DNA of 64,000 bases. Origin: Chlorogloeopsis sp. ULAP01. Lineage in GTDB: Bacteria; Cyanobacteriota; Cyanobacteriia; Cyanobacteriales; Nostocaceae. Shown here piece by piece: positions 55,115 through 63,844 of the stretch (the first letter of the stretch is position 1; the number at the start of each line of letters is the position of its first letter). The stretch covers positions 186,001 through 250,000 of the forward strand of contig NZ_JAUDRH010000003.1 of the NCBI RefSeq assembly GCF_030381805.1, read 5' to 3'. The translations under genes and the position numbers were made by a program. The notes beneath the pieces were generated by a model. That model made no database searches and was not told the DNA's origin. It saw only the letters and a list, made by a program, of their open reading frames with translations.

Positions 55115-56074
55115 ATGACTTTAAGTACTCAGTTAGATAATCTTCCATTCTTAGAGCACAAATCTCACAGCACATCGCCATACTTGGGGCTAGTCTGCAT
55201 AACCTTCTCTAAAGAGGTGCGCTATCGGACAATAACACGCACGCGTTACTTACAACTTGGTGAAGAACAACGCGCCAACACCCTCAAAGAACTTTATCGG
55301 GATAATTTGCAGCGTTTGGATGGGGCATTAACTTTTTGTCAACAGCACAAAATTCAACTTTATCGGATGCCTTCAGGTTTATTTCCGATGAGCGACATGG
55401 AAGACGAAATCGGTGCAAATATATTAGAGGAAATGAGTGCCGATTTAGCTAAGATTGGACAACAAGCAGAAAAATTGGGAATCAGAATGGTGCTGCACCC
55501 AGATCAATATGTAGTGTTGAGTTCTGATTCTCCAGCAATAGTAGCAACAAGCATCAAGATTCTAGAGCGTCACGCTCGCACGATGGATTTAATGAGTTTA
55601 CCTCGTTCTGTTTGGTCTTTGATGAATATTCATGGCGGCAAATCTCAACGCCCCGAACAATTAGTGCGGGTAATTTCGGAATTACCAGAAAACGTCAAAA
55701 GTCGCTTGACTCTGGAGAATGATGAATATGCCTACAGTGCCAGTGAAATTTTAGCAGTCTGTAAAAGTGCTGGTGTGCCAATGGCATTTGATGCCCATCA
55801 CCACATTTGCCACGAAAATTTGGATAGTTACGATCATCCGAGTGTGGCAGAAATGCTTGCTGCGGCGCGAGAAACTTGGGCTAATCCACAGTGGCAGATG
55901 GTTCATATTTCTAATGGCGAGCAGGCTTTTAATGACAGAAAGCACAGTAACTTAATTACTGCCATGCCCAGTGTCTATCACCAAGCACCTTGGATCGAAG
56001 TGGAAGCCAAGCAGAAAGAAGAAGCTGTTAACCATTTGCGATCGTGGTGGCTAATGCAGAATAATCTTTCATAG
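55115..56074 (+). CDS. uvsE: UV DNA damage endonuclease UvsE
   Basis: A 319-residue TIM-barrel metal-dependent endonuclease that nicks DNA 5' to UV photoproducts. Family blocks are YLGLVCITF, RMPSGLFPMSDM, MVLHPDQYVVLSS, NIHGGKSQRPEQ, TLENDEYAYSASEIL, VPMAFDAHHHICHE and QWQMVHISNGE, with the metal-binding His, Glu and Asp. Length normal. It lies downstream of the TerB-C/BrxD-like genes after a 560-base repeat region and is followed by an Hsp70 gene 44 bases on. Confidence 0.92.
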   Translation: MTLSTQLDNLPFLEHKSHSTSPYLGLVCITFSKEVRYRTITRTRYLQLGEEQRANTLKELYRDNLQRLDGALTFCQQHKIQLYRMPSGLFPMSDMEDEIGANILEEMSADLAKIGQQAEKLGIRMVLHPDQYVVLSSDSPAIVATSIKILERHARTMDLMSLPRSVWSLMNIHGGKSQRPEQLVRVISELPENVKSRLTLENDEYAYSASEILAVCKSAGVPMAFDAHHHICHENLDSYDHPSVAEMLAAARETWANPQWQMVHISNGEQAFNDRKHSNLITAMPSVYHQAPWIEVEAKQKEEAVNHLRSWWLMQNNLS

Positions 56075-56118
56075 AGTAACTGTTTGCGTTTTTGCAATAA
56101 AAGCGCGAAATTTAAGAT

Positions 56119-57717
56119 ATGGCGATCGCAATCGATTTTGGTACAAGCAATACAGTTATTGCTCGTTGGAATCCTGTTACCCAAGAACCAGAAACTCTCA
56201 ATTTAGCTGGTTTATCAGTTCAACAAAGTCTCAATCCGCCCCTAATTCCCAGCTTGGTGTATGTAGAAGATGCCGCCAAAGCAAAAGTTTTGGTAGGGCA
56301 ACAAGTACGCGATCGCGGTTTGGATTTAAAAAACGATCCGCGATTTTTCCGTACTTTCAAACGTGGTATTGGCACAGATATCCAAGGTTTTTTACCCGAA
56401 TTAGATGGGCAAATAGTTACTTTTGAACAAGTCGGGCAATGGTTTCTCAACCGAGTGATTGAAGAATTAGCACCGATGCAAGGTGGTGTAGAATCTCTGA
56501 TATTAACTGTACCCGTAGATAGTTTTGAAGCTTATCGTTACTGGTTGGGCAAAGTTTGTCAAGCACTACCTGTAGAGCAGGTGCGAATCCTGGATGAACC
56601 CACAGCCGCAGCTTTGGGTTACGGCATGGCAGACAAAGAAGTTTTGTTGGTGGTTGACTTTGGTGGTGGAACACTCGATTTATCCCTAGTCAGGTTGGAT
56701 CGCAGCGTGCAAGTAGCTAGTAAACCCGTCGGATTTTTACTGAAATGGGGAAATAAATCTCTAGCTCAAACCTCTAAGCAAAAGGTAAAAACTGCCCGTG
56801 TGTTAGCAAAAGCCGGACAAAATTTGGGTGGTTCTGATATCGACAATTGGATAGTTGATTACTTTGCCCAAACTCAAGGTTTGACAGTCAGCCCCTTGAC
56901 AATGCGGCTAGCAGAAAAAGTCAAAATTCAATTATCAAACCAAACCCAAGCCAGTGAAGTTTATTTCAATGATGAAACTTTTGAAAGTTATGAACTAGAA
57001 TTAAATCGCGATACTTTGGAGAGTATCCTCAAAGAACACGCGTTTTTTGAGCGACTTGATGACTCAATGACTCAGCTGTTGCAGCAAGCACGACGTCAAG
57101 GCATCGAAGTAGCAGATATTAATGCTGTGCTTTTAGTTGGTGGTACCGTACAAATACCAGCAGTGCAGACATGGATCAAGCAATATTTTAAACCAGATAA
57201 AATTCGCTGTGAACGACCGTTTGAAGCGATCGCCCAAGGTGCCTTACAGATAGTTCAAGGTGTAGAAATCAAAGATTTTCTCTACCACAGCTACGGCATC
57301 CGCTATTGGGATAAGCGCAATTATCGTCACGGTTGGCATCCGATTATTAAAGAGGGGCAGCCTTACCCGATGACTCAGCCAGTAGAGTTAGTCTTGGGTG
57401 CTTCTTTAGAAAATCAGCCTAGCATTGAATTAATTATGGGCGAATTGGGAGCAGATACAGGCAGTACGGAAGTTTATTTTGATGGCGATCGCCTAATTAC
57501 TCGCCGTCTTGATAGTGGTGTTACCACCGTTAAACCCCTAAATGATAAAGATGGAGCAAGAACAATTGCAAACCTTACACCACCAGGATTTCCGGGAAGC
57601 GATCGGATTAAAATTCGGTTTTTGGTTGACGATCAGCGCTTTTTGCGAATTACAGTCGAGGATTTATTGACGAATGAAACTCTACTGGAGAATCAACTGG
57701 TAGCGCAATTAAGTTAA
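56119..57717 (+). CDS. Hsp70-family protein (short C-terminus)
   Basis: 532 residues. The nucleotide-binding domain is at ~1-385: AIDFGTSNTVIARW, ILDEPTAAALGYG, VVDFGGGTLDLSLVRL, VLLVGGTVQIPAVQ. A shortened substrate-binding region follows (GIRYWDKRNYRHGWHPII, then a beta-rich part) with no DnaK-type lid or EEVD-like end. Such proteins are widespread in cyanobacteria beside DnaK; the client is unknown. 44 bases separate it from uvsE, so it may share that transcript. Confidence 0.9.
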   Translation: MAIAIDFGTSNTVIARWNPVTQEPETLNLAGLSVQQSLNPPLIPSLVYVEDAAKAKVLVGQQVRDRGLDLKNDPRFFRTFKRGIGTDIQGFLPELDGQIVTFEQVGQWFLNRVIEELAPMQGGVESLILTVPVDSFEAYRYWLGKVCQALPVEQVRILDEPTAAALGYGMADKEVLLVVDFGGGTLDLSLVRLDRSVQVASKPVGFLLKWGNKSLAQTSKQKVKTARVLAKAGQNLGGSDIDNWIVDYFAQTQGLTVSPLTMRLAEKVKIQLSNQTQASEVYFNDETFESYELELNRDTLESILKEHAFFERLDDSMTQLLQQARRQGIEVADINAVLLVGGTVQIPAVQTWIKQYFKPDKIRCERPFEAIAQGALQIVQGVEIKDFLYHSYGIRYWDKRNYRHGWHPIIKEGQPYPMTQPVELVLGASLENQPSIELIMGELGADTGSTEVYFDGDRLITRRLDSGVTTVKPLNDKDGARTIANLTPPGFPGSDRIKIRFLVDDQRFLRITVEDLLTNETLLENQLVAQLS

Positions 57718-57787
57718 GTTGAAGGCAGGGGGCAGAAGGAAAAAGTTTTTTTCATTCATGACGGCTACTTAGAAGATGAAAGATACA

Positions 57788-57821
57788 AATCCCCGACTTT
57801 TTTGAAAAGTCGGGGATCTTG
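57788..57821. terminator. Palindromic repeat copy 4 (GATCCCCGAC family)
   Basis: CAAATCCCCGACTTTT, loop, AAAAGTCGGGGATCTTG then GTTTG. It lies between the convergent ends of the Hsp70 and the first L,D-transpeptidase gene, as copy 1 does between crtW and the lipoprotein gene. Confidence 0.8.
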
Positions 57822-57837
57822 TTTGTCACTTTACTCT

Positions 57838-58371
57838 CTACTTACGCACCACTACCAAAGTACCAATCTCAGCCCAATTGAAAATTTTGCGAGCTTCCTT
57901 TACTGGTAAATTGACACAACCGTGGCTAACGGGAGTACCAAATCGGTTATGCCAAAAAGCGCCATGAATAGCATAGCCCCGAAAAAAATACATAGTATAA
58001 GGAACATTAGGAATATCGTAGCCCGGCCCTCGCATTCTGGCAGAGCGATATTTAGTGCTAATGAGAAAGTTACCTTTTTTTGTAGGAGTTGAGCGCTTTC
58101 CAGTTGAAACTCTTATAGAATGAACAAGTTTATTGTCTTCCCATGCATATAAGCGTTGCTCGGATAAATCAATTACAATTTTCTTGCGGGGTTTTACTTG
58201 CTTTACTGTTTCGGGTTGACTGAAGTAGTCAGGGTTGAATGAGCGATAGGAAAAGTGAGACACAGAAATGCGGGAATTTAAAAGAGTAAAAGAAGTTCCC
58301 AATACCAATCCCGCAGACGCAAACAAAGCTCCTAACCAACCAACCCAACTGCTACCAACCAAGTTTGCCAT
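57838..58371 (-). CDS. L,D-transpeptidase (YkuD), copy 1
   Basis: 177 residues. The N-terminal hydrophobic segment (WLGALFASAGLVLGTSFTLL) is a signal or anchor. The YkuD catalytic domain has KIVIDLSEQRLYAWEDN, AIHGAFWHNRFGTPVSHGCVNLP (His...Ser-His-Gly-Cys nucleophile) and a C-terminal VVVRK. It crosslinks peptidoglycan 3-3 or attaches proteins, in the periplasm. A homologous gene lies 50 bases upstream in the same direction. Confidence 0.92.
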   Translation of the reverse strand: MANLVGSSWVGWLGALFASAGLVLGTSFTLLNSRISVSHFSYRSFNPDYFSQPETVKQVKPRKKIVIDLSEQRLYAWEDNKLVHSIRVSTGKRSTPTKKGNFLISTKYRSARMRGPGYDIPNVPYTMYFFRGYAIHGAFWHNRFGTPVSHGCVNLPVKEARKIFNWAEIGTLVVVRK

Positions 58372-58420
58372 TTGTGTATTACTTTCTAGCTTTAGTGCGA
58401 TCGCAAACCAATATTCTCAA

Positions 58421-58933
58421 CTATCGATGAACAACCACTGGTGTACCTATCGATGCCCAATCAAATAGCCATTTAGCGTGATTGGGTGCAACATTCACAC
58501 AGCCGTGACTAACAGGTGTGCCAAATCTTCGATGCCAGTATGCTCCGTGAATAGCATAGTTTCCTTGATAAAACATCGTATATGGAACGTTAGGAACGTC
58601 ATAATCTCTACCGCGCATCCGAGTTTTCCTGAGTTTAGTTTGGATTTGAAAAACACCAGTACGAGTGGGAGTAGATTTTTTACCTGTGGAGACAATGACT
58701 GCAAAAACAGGTTTTTTCCCTTCCCAAGCAATTAATTTTTGTTGTGACAGGTTGATTTGGATCCAGCGTTTTTCAGTTTCTTGGAGATTGGCGATCGCTT
58801 GTCTAATCACCTGAGGTTTAGATTGCGCCCATATCTCCTGTGAACTGGTGCCAAAAAGACTTATAGATAATGCCACACTAGCGAGGAGTGTTTTTGAGCA
58901 ACGCACCCAATTCAGGGAAAGTAGATTTTTCAT
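58421..58933 (-). CDS. L,D-transpeptidase (YkuD), copy 2
   Basis: 170 residues from the ATG at 58933 (MKNLLSLNWVRC...), which gives a normal signal peptide ending near IWAQ; a frame from 59008 would place 25 hydrophilic residues before it. The catalytic core is WIQINLSQQKLIAWEGKK and AIHGAYWHRRFGTPVSHGCVNVA. It is about 60 percent like its neighbour over the catalytic part by eye, so the pair arose by tandem duplication. Same envelope role expected. Confidence 0.92.
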   Translation of the reverse strand: MKNLLSLNWVRCSKTLLASVALSISLFGTSSQEIWAQSKPQVIRQAIANLQETEKRWIQINLSQQKLIAWEGKKPVFAVIVSTGKKSTPTRTGVFQIQTKLRKTRMRGRDYDVPNVPYTMFYQGNYAIHGAYWHRRFGTPVSHGCVNVAPNHAKWLFDWASIGTPVVVHR

Positions 58934-59485
58934 AACTGTTACACCAAAATGACAAATTTTTGGGAAAATTTGAGTTTTTTCGCTCAGATTTTGACTCGAT
59001 TGCTGCAACAGGCATGAGTTTTCTCATCTCATCCTATAGCAGTTGTCCAGATTCATAATTGTCAAAATGCACAGAATGGCAAATAGGAGCAGCAGAGCCA
59101 GTCATACCAATTTTGGATTTTGGATTAAAAGTTTTCCTATGCCAATTTGGTATCATCCTTGTTTTATTCGTAGTTTGGAATCTTTAAAGTCGCTAAGTAG
59201 ACGTCATGAATGAAAAAACTTTCTTTTTTTCTGCCACGCCACTTGCTACAACGGAGCGGAGCAGGAGTTGCTCCGCCTCCGGGGAACCTCCAAGGGCGCA
59301 GTGGCTCCTCTGTCTACTGCCTTCTGCCTTCTACTCAGCATGGTTTTCTCTCTATGAATGCATCAAGTACTCTTCATTCATAGAGTTCCCATTTTCAAGA
59401 TCAAAAATAAAGCCCACAGGCTTCCAGCCTGGGGCTAGACAAATAAAATCCTTACAGGCTGCCTCCGCAGTCTTTATTTGTGTGG
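58934..59485. other. Repeat-rich spacer between L,D-transpeptidase and eda
   Basis: About 550 bases. It contains CAATTTTGGATTTTGGATT-type sequence near 59107, a hairpin-rich block near 59226-59300 (CGGAGCGGAGCAGGAGTTGCTCCGCCTCCG) and a long inverted repeat at 59429-59497. A 106-codon frame across it is built from these repeats and is not called a gene. Confidence 0.5.
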
Positions 59486-59497
59486 CTACACCCCCAG
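59429..59497. repeat. Long hairpin overlapping the eda stop codon
   Basis: CTGGGGCTAGACAAATAAA on the left pairs with TTTATTTGTGTGGCTACACCCCCAG on the right (a few bulges), around a 25-base loop. The right arm covers the eda TAG (59486-59488) and its last codons. It may be a repeat element or a terminator. Confidence 0.55.
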
Positions 59498-60121
59498 TGA
59501 AGCCATCAAGATTTTCGCCTGCCTAGAGATTCCTTGCCAATCTCCAACTTCTACAAACTGTTTGGGAAACAACTCACCACTTAAACCCACAGCGATCGCT
59601 CCCGCTTGTAAAAATTCTCTTGCATTTGCTAATGTGACGCCACCAGTAGGAATCAAAGGAATATGCCCTAATGGCCCTTGTAAACTTTTTATATACTTTG
59701 CCCCTCCTACTGCTTGCACGGGAAATACTTTGACACAGGTTGCGCCATAATGCCACGCGCTCACAATTTCGGTGGGAGAAAGCGCCCCTGGGATCATAGG
59801 TAGATTTTGCTCAAGCGCAACTTGAATCATAGCCCTGTCAACGTGAGGTGTGAATAGAAATTGCGCTCCGGCAGAAATTGCTTGATGCATATGTTGCAAA
59901 TTTAACAGTGTTCCTGTGCCAATCAAACAATCAGGTAATTCTAAGCGGAGTTTACAGATTAACTCACCGGCATTGGCACTATTCCAAGTAATTTCGATTA
60001 AATGCATTCCCCCAGATGCTACAGCCAAAGCCATTTGGTGTCCAAGCTCTAGATTTGAAGCGCGAATCACAGCGATCACTCGGTATTTTTGCGCCAGGGT
60101 TAACCAAGGGTGATTTGACAT
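59486..60121 (-). CDS. eda: 2-Keto-3-deoxy-6-phosphogluconate / 4-hydroxy-2-oxoglutarate aldolase
   Basis: A 211-residue class I aldolase of the Entner-Doudoroff pathway. It cleaves KDPG to pyruvate and glyceraldehyde-3-phosphate. Key parts: VIAVIRA (Arg), LIEITWN (Glu), CLIGTGTLLN, FLFTPHVD, CVKVFPVQAVGG (Schiff-base Lys) and IPTGGVTLAN. Length normal. Its last few codons lie in a long inverted repeat, so its C-terminus (ASLGV) may have been altered by that element. Confidence 0.93.
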   Translation of the reverse strand: MSNHPWLTLAQKYRVIAVIRASNLELGHQMALAVASGGMHLIEITWNSANAGELICKLRLELPDCLIGTGTLLNLQHMHQAISAGAQFLFTPHVDRAMIQVALEQNLPMIPGALSPTEIVSAWHYGATCVKVFPVQAVGGAKYIKSLQGPLGHIPLIPTGGVTLANAREFLQAGAIAVGLSGELFPKQFVEVGDWQGISRQAKILMASLGV

Positions 60122-60221
60122 TACTTAAGTGTGAATTTGAAAAAATCAGTGACTGAAAATCTACACCAAAATTAATGTGGCGAGATTAGAGTGTGTAAAC
60201 AATAAATGCTTGAATCTTCTA

Positions 60222-60337
60222 ATACCATTTCACTTTTTGAGTGATTCATATTCAACCCCTCCCAACCTCCCCTTAGTAAGGGGAGGTGCCGTAGGCGGTG
60301 GGGTACATCCATATCAGCCTTTTCGTGAATATAGTAT
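60222..60337 (-). mobile_element. 116-bp MITE, copy B (opposite orientation to copy A)
   Basis: The left end ATACCATTTCAC and right end GTGAATATAGTAT bound the reverse complement of the 54651-54765 element, including CCTCCCCTTAGTAAGGGGAGG and GCCGTAGGCGGTGGGG. The two copies differ at few positions over about 115 bases. It lies in the spacer before the first AvaK-like gene. Confidence 0.8.
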
Positions 60338-60544
60338 AACCACAGATAGATTTTATTAATAAAAATGATTTTAATCAAAAAAAATAGTATCTAAGCGATT
60401 AATCGCGTCTGGAGGAGAGCTATTCGATTCAAACTCAAGAATATAGGATCTTGAGATATATAACTATGGAATACTGAGTAATTAAGGAATTTCACTCGCT
60501 AGCGAGAGGAAAACAAGCAAATGAATTTTTAAGCTAGTTAAGGT

Positions 60545-61420
60545 ATGAAGTTCTTTAAAAAATTTGGTAATAGTTCTATGCCTCTCTACAAACTCGCAGA
60601 CTTTGACCCTAACTACCGCGAAACTTTTAGTGGCGACGATATCCAAGGTTTGCCTCTCTATACTCAAGGAGGAAATAAAATTGGCACAGTCATTGATACA
60701 TTAGTCGATGCAGATGGACGTTTTCGCTATTTAGTAATTGATAGTGAAGTAGATGTTACTAGCAAAAGAATATTACTACCAATCGGCCTTTCCCATATAG
60801 ATTATAATGCCGGGCGCGTTACTGTAGATGGTCTGAGTAGAGAGCAAGTAATGCAGTTACCTGAATACAGAGACAACATGGTTGTTGATTACGATTATGA
60901 AGAACAGGTACGCAGAGCTTATCGTCCTTTAGGAACTAATCTCAATTATGATCGCGATTCTTATACTTATCAACAAGACGCAGATTTATACAATTTGAGT
61001 GAACAGAAACATCAAACTATTAAATTATATGAGGAACGGTTAATTGCTAACAAAAATCGTGTCAAAACTGGAGAGGTAGCTGTTGGCAAACACATAGAAA
61101 CCGAAACTGCCCAAGTTTCCATACCTATTGAAAGAGAGCGAGTTGTAATTGAACGAGTTACTCCCACAGCAGGAGAAACAGTAGTTAATCCAAGCGAGCT
61201 TCAATTCCAAGAAGGAGAAGTAGCACGCATAGAAATTTATGAAGAAACACCTGAAATACATAAAGAAGCATTTGTACGTGAAGAAGTTCGTGTTAAAAAA
61301 GTAGTAGATAGAGATACTGTTGAAGCTCAAGAAACAATTCGTCGTGAAGAATTAGATATTAAGACCGAAGGTGATTTACCGATAGATGAGACTAATGCAA
61401 ATAGAATTGACACAATTTAA
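60545..61420 (+). CDS. AvaK-like PRC-barrel / DUF2382 protein, copy 1
   Basis: 291 residues (280 from ATG 60578, the start that aligns with the next paralogue's MALYKLTDFDP). The PRC-barrel is at ~12-110 (MPLYKLADFDPNYRETFSGDD, GTVIDTLVDADGRFRYLVID, ILLPIGLSHID). The DUF2382 domain is at ~150-280 (YEERLIANKNRVKTGEVAVGK, IPIERERVVIERVTP, VEAQETIRREELDI), highly charged. AvaK is a marker of akinetes in Anabaena, and related genes respond to drying in Nostoc-type cyanobacteria. Biochemical role unknown. A terminator follows. Confidence 0.88.
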   Translation: MKFFKKFGNSSMPLYKLADFDPNYRETFSGDDIQGLPLYTQGGNKIGTVIDTLVDADGRFRYLVIDSEVDVTSKRILLPIGLSHIDYNAGRVTVDGLSREQVMQLPEYRDNMVVDYDYEEQVRRAYRPLGTNLNYDRDSYTYQQDADLYNLSEQKHQTIKLYEERLIANKNRVKTGEVAVGKHIETETAQVSIPIERERVVIERVTPTAGETVVNPSELQFQEGEVARIEIYEETPEIHKEAFVREEVRVKKVVDRDTVEAQETIRREELDIKTEGDLPIDETNANRIDTI

Positions 61421-61484
61421 CCTTATTTGTTCTAATTAAGTAAGTAAAAAATTAGAACCTCTTTTCTATATTTCCTTTATTTAT

Positions 61485-61520
61485 ACAGGCAGATAAATTA
61501 TTTATTTCTGCCTGTTTTTT
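61485..61520 (+). terminator. Intrinsic terminator after AvaK-like copy 1
   Basis: ACAGGCAGATAAATTATTTATTTCTGCCTGT contains an 8-bp (extendable) stem followed by TTTTTT, so copy 1 has its own transcript end. Confidence 0.85.
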
Positions 61521-61717
61521 ATGATCAAATAACAGATAATTCATAGTTAATAAAACTATAATAATCATTAGATTTTATATAGACTATGCTGAAAATATCA
61601 AAGATATGCCAATAGATTATATCTATAAACAACTAACTCCTTCGTTAGAAAGATGGGTAAGTTTTAAGATTTGCTTAGTCTAGTATTAACAAGATAAAAC
61701 CGTTTGGGAGAATCAGC

Positions 61718-62620
61718 ATGGCTCTTTACAAACTCACAGATTTTGATCCCGATTATAAAGATAGCTTTGAAGGCAATGACATCAAAGGAATGGGTGTCTA
61801 TGCACAAGGTAGTGATGAGAAGATTGGTACTGTTAGCGACGTCTTAGTAGACGAGAACGGCCGTTTCCGCTATATGGTAGTGGATATGGGCTTTTGGATT
61901 TTTGGTAAGAAAGTGTTATTACCAGTTGGACGTTCCCGCGTAGATCGTGCTGCTGATCGCGTATATGCCATTGGTATGACAAGAGAACAAGCAGACAATC
62001 TACCTGAATACGACGAGCTACAAACCGTTGATTACGACTACGAAGAACGGGTACGTGGTGTATATCGTACCTCTCCAGCAGTAGATAGATCCGCTCCTCT
62101 AGAAGCATCAGCCCCTCTTGAAAGTCCTACTGCATCTACAGCTTATACTTCTGCTGCTACTCCCACTTATGAGCGCGACAGCTACACATACGAGCGGGAA
62201 CCATCTTTGTTTGAGATGAATGAGCAAAATCACCAAACTCTCAGACTATACGAAGAGCGGTTAATCGCCAACAAACAACGTCGTAAAGTTGGGGAAGTTG
62301 CTGTTGGTAAGCGCGTTGAAACTGAAACAGCACGAGTTGCAGTTCCAGTAGAGAAAGAGCGAGTAGTTGTTGAGCGCGTAACACCACAAGATGCAGGTAG
62401 AGCAGTTGCTCCCGGTGAAGCTAACTTCCGCGAAGGTGAAGTTGCTCGTGTGGATATCTACGAAGAAACTCCTGATATTCGCAAAGAAGCTGTAGTACGT
62501 GAAGAAGTCAGAGTTAGAAAAGAAGTAGAGCAAGATACTGTTGAGGCTCAAGAAACAGTTCGTCGGGAAGAATTGGATATCAACGCTCCTAATTTGCCGA
62601 TAGACGAGCGTGATAGATAA
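61718..62620 (+). CDS. AvaK-like PRC-barrel / DUF2382 protein, copy 2
   Basis: 300 residues, same domain order as copy 1: PRC-barrel (MALYKLTDFDPDYKDSFEGND, GTVSDVLVDENGRFRYMVVD), an Ala/Ser/Pro/Thr-rich linker at ~128-150 that copy 1 lacks, and DUF2382 (YEERLIANKQRRKVGEVAVGK, VPVEKERVVVERVTP, VEAQETVRREELDI). The start follows TTTGGGAGAATCAGC. It is nearly identical to copy 1 in the C-terminal repeats and more regular in codon use (better translated) than copy 1. It has a separate terminator-like hairpin. Confidence 0.9.
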   Translation: MALYKLTDFDPDYKDSFEGNDIKGMGVYAQGSDEKIGTVSDVLVDENGRFRYMVVDMGFWIFGKKVLLPVGRSRVDRAADRVYAIGMTREQADNLPEYDELQTVDYDYEERVRGVYRTSPAVDRSAPLEASAPLESPTASTAYTSAATPTYERDSYTYEREPSLFEMNEQNHQTLRLYEERLIANKQRRKVGEVAVGKRVETETARVAVPVEKERVVVERVTPQDAGRAVAPGEANFREGEVARVDIYEETPDIRKEAVVREEVRVRKEVEQDTVEAQETVRREELDINAPNLPIDERDR

Positions 62621-62644
62621 TAGAATCAGGCTGCTTTAGTTAGT

Positions 62645-62684
62645 AGTCTATAGCCCATTAAATATTCACTTTGGGCTATAGACT
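62645..62684 (+). terminator. 13-bp perfect hairpin after AvaK-like copy 2
   Basis: AGTCTATAGCCCA, 14-base loop, TGGGCTATAGACT. No long T-run follows (CAAAATCTTTC), so it may stabilise the transcript end rather than terminate alone. Confidence 0.65.
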
Positions 62685-62880
62685 CAAAATCTTTCACCGA
62701 TTTAAATTAGTACAAGTAGAGCGTAATTAACAGCTTTACTTGTACTACAAATAGTAATATACAAATATATATAGAACCTAGAAAGCTGTCTAAAAAAGTT
62801 TCAAAAGGAATTCGGAGGATTTTGAATGCTAAGTTATAACTTAAATACTTGATAAGTAAACATTTTATAAGATAAAGATT

Positions 62881-63747
62881 ATGTTTTCTAACTCTACTAC
62901 TCCCAATAAAGAACATATTAATACCTTGCTTAATAACTTAATTAGAAGAATCCGAAATTTTGCAGTATTAGATAAGCAAGGTAAACTTATAGGGAGGGTA
63001 AAAGATTTAATTCTTGATTTTCATCATCAACTGAATTTGATGGTTTCTCAAATTTATGAGCATCAAGAAGGAGATACAAAGCCTATACAAGAAAATCACC
63101 ACTACTTTTTATTATCTAGTAAGCTAATTAAAAGAATCGACGTAGCTACAAAATCGGTGTTTCTAGACATAGAACAATCACAGTTAGAGCATATGCCAGA
63201 ATATTACCAATCCGAAATAGCCGACGGTACTCAAAAGTTAGAGCAAGCTAATACTACTGAAATTATTCATTCACAGGTTCAAAACCCGACTTTAGATTCT
63301 GGAGTTTCAGAAAATATTACTGAAGAAGAGATTATTCGTTTGCTAGGTGAAAGAATAATTGTTGACCGAAACAAACGGAAAGTTGGTGATGTAATTGTTC
63401 GCAAAGAAATTGAAACTCGCATAGTACAAATTCCAGTTAGATACGAAAAGCTTATTGTTGAACAAGTAAGCCCCGAACATAAACAACTCGCTGAGATTAA
63501 TTTAAGTCAAGAGGAACTTTCAAGTGTTGAATTAACAGAGTTAGAGCAAGCAACTGTTAGCATTCTTGATGGTAATTTGACTGTGAGTGGTGATTTTAAT
63601 TCGCCCAAAATTGCTAGTTTACTTTTAAATGCGATCGCCTTGGAAAAAAATCATGGTTGCAAGAAAGTAAGAGTAACTATTTCTGTTGAAGATGAGGAAA
63701 ACAGACAAAAATATCAGGAATGGTTTGAACGTACATCAATTAGGTAA
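62881..63747 (+). CDS. Divergent third PRC-barrel / DUF2382-like protein
   Basis: 288 residues. The N-terminal ~115 residues form a PRC-barrel-like part (RNFAVLDKQGKLIGRVKDLILDF, FLLSSKLIKRID). Residues ~155-205 match DUF2382 (LGERIIVDRNKRKVGDVIVRKEIETR, VRYEKLIVEQVSP). The last ~60 residues (ATVSILDGNLTVSGDFNSP, KKVRVTISVEDEENRQKYQEW) have no counterpart in the two upstream paralogues. It is therefore a diverged member with a new tail. Function unknown. It lies 260 bases after copy 2. Confidence 0.8.
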   Translation: MFSNSTTPNKEHINTLLNNLIRRIRNFAVLDKQGKLIGRVKDLILDFHHQLNLMVSQIYEHQEGDTKPIQENHHYFLLSSKLIKRIDVATKSVFLDIEQSQLEHMPEYYQSEIADGTQKLEQANTTEIIHSQVQNPTLDSGVSENITEEEIIRLLGERIIVDRNKRKVGDVIVRKEIETRIVQIPVRYEKLIVEQVSPEHKQLAEINLSQEELSSVELTELEQATVSILDGNLTVSGDFNSPKIASLLLNAIALEKNHGCKKVRVTISVEDEENRQKYQEWFERTSIR

Positions 63748-63840
63748 GGGGAAAGGTGACAGGGGACAGGGAGTAGTTCTCGTTACCAGGTTAAATTCCT
63801 CTTCTTCCTAGTCCCTAATCGCCAGTACCCAGTACCTTTT
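63748..63840. repeat. Short repeat spacer near the window end
   Basis: GGGGAAAGGTGACAGGGGACAGGG, then CTTCCTAGTCCCTAATCGCCAGTACCC, the same G-rich/C-rich class as at 7192 and 24205. Confidence 0.6.
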
Positions 63841-63844
63841 GACC

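Noticed and set aside
59206..59526. 106-codon frame upstream of eda
   Set aside because: It runs through hairpin-rich repeats and overlaps the 3' end of eda on the other strand; the translation looks repeat-derived.
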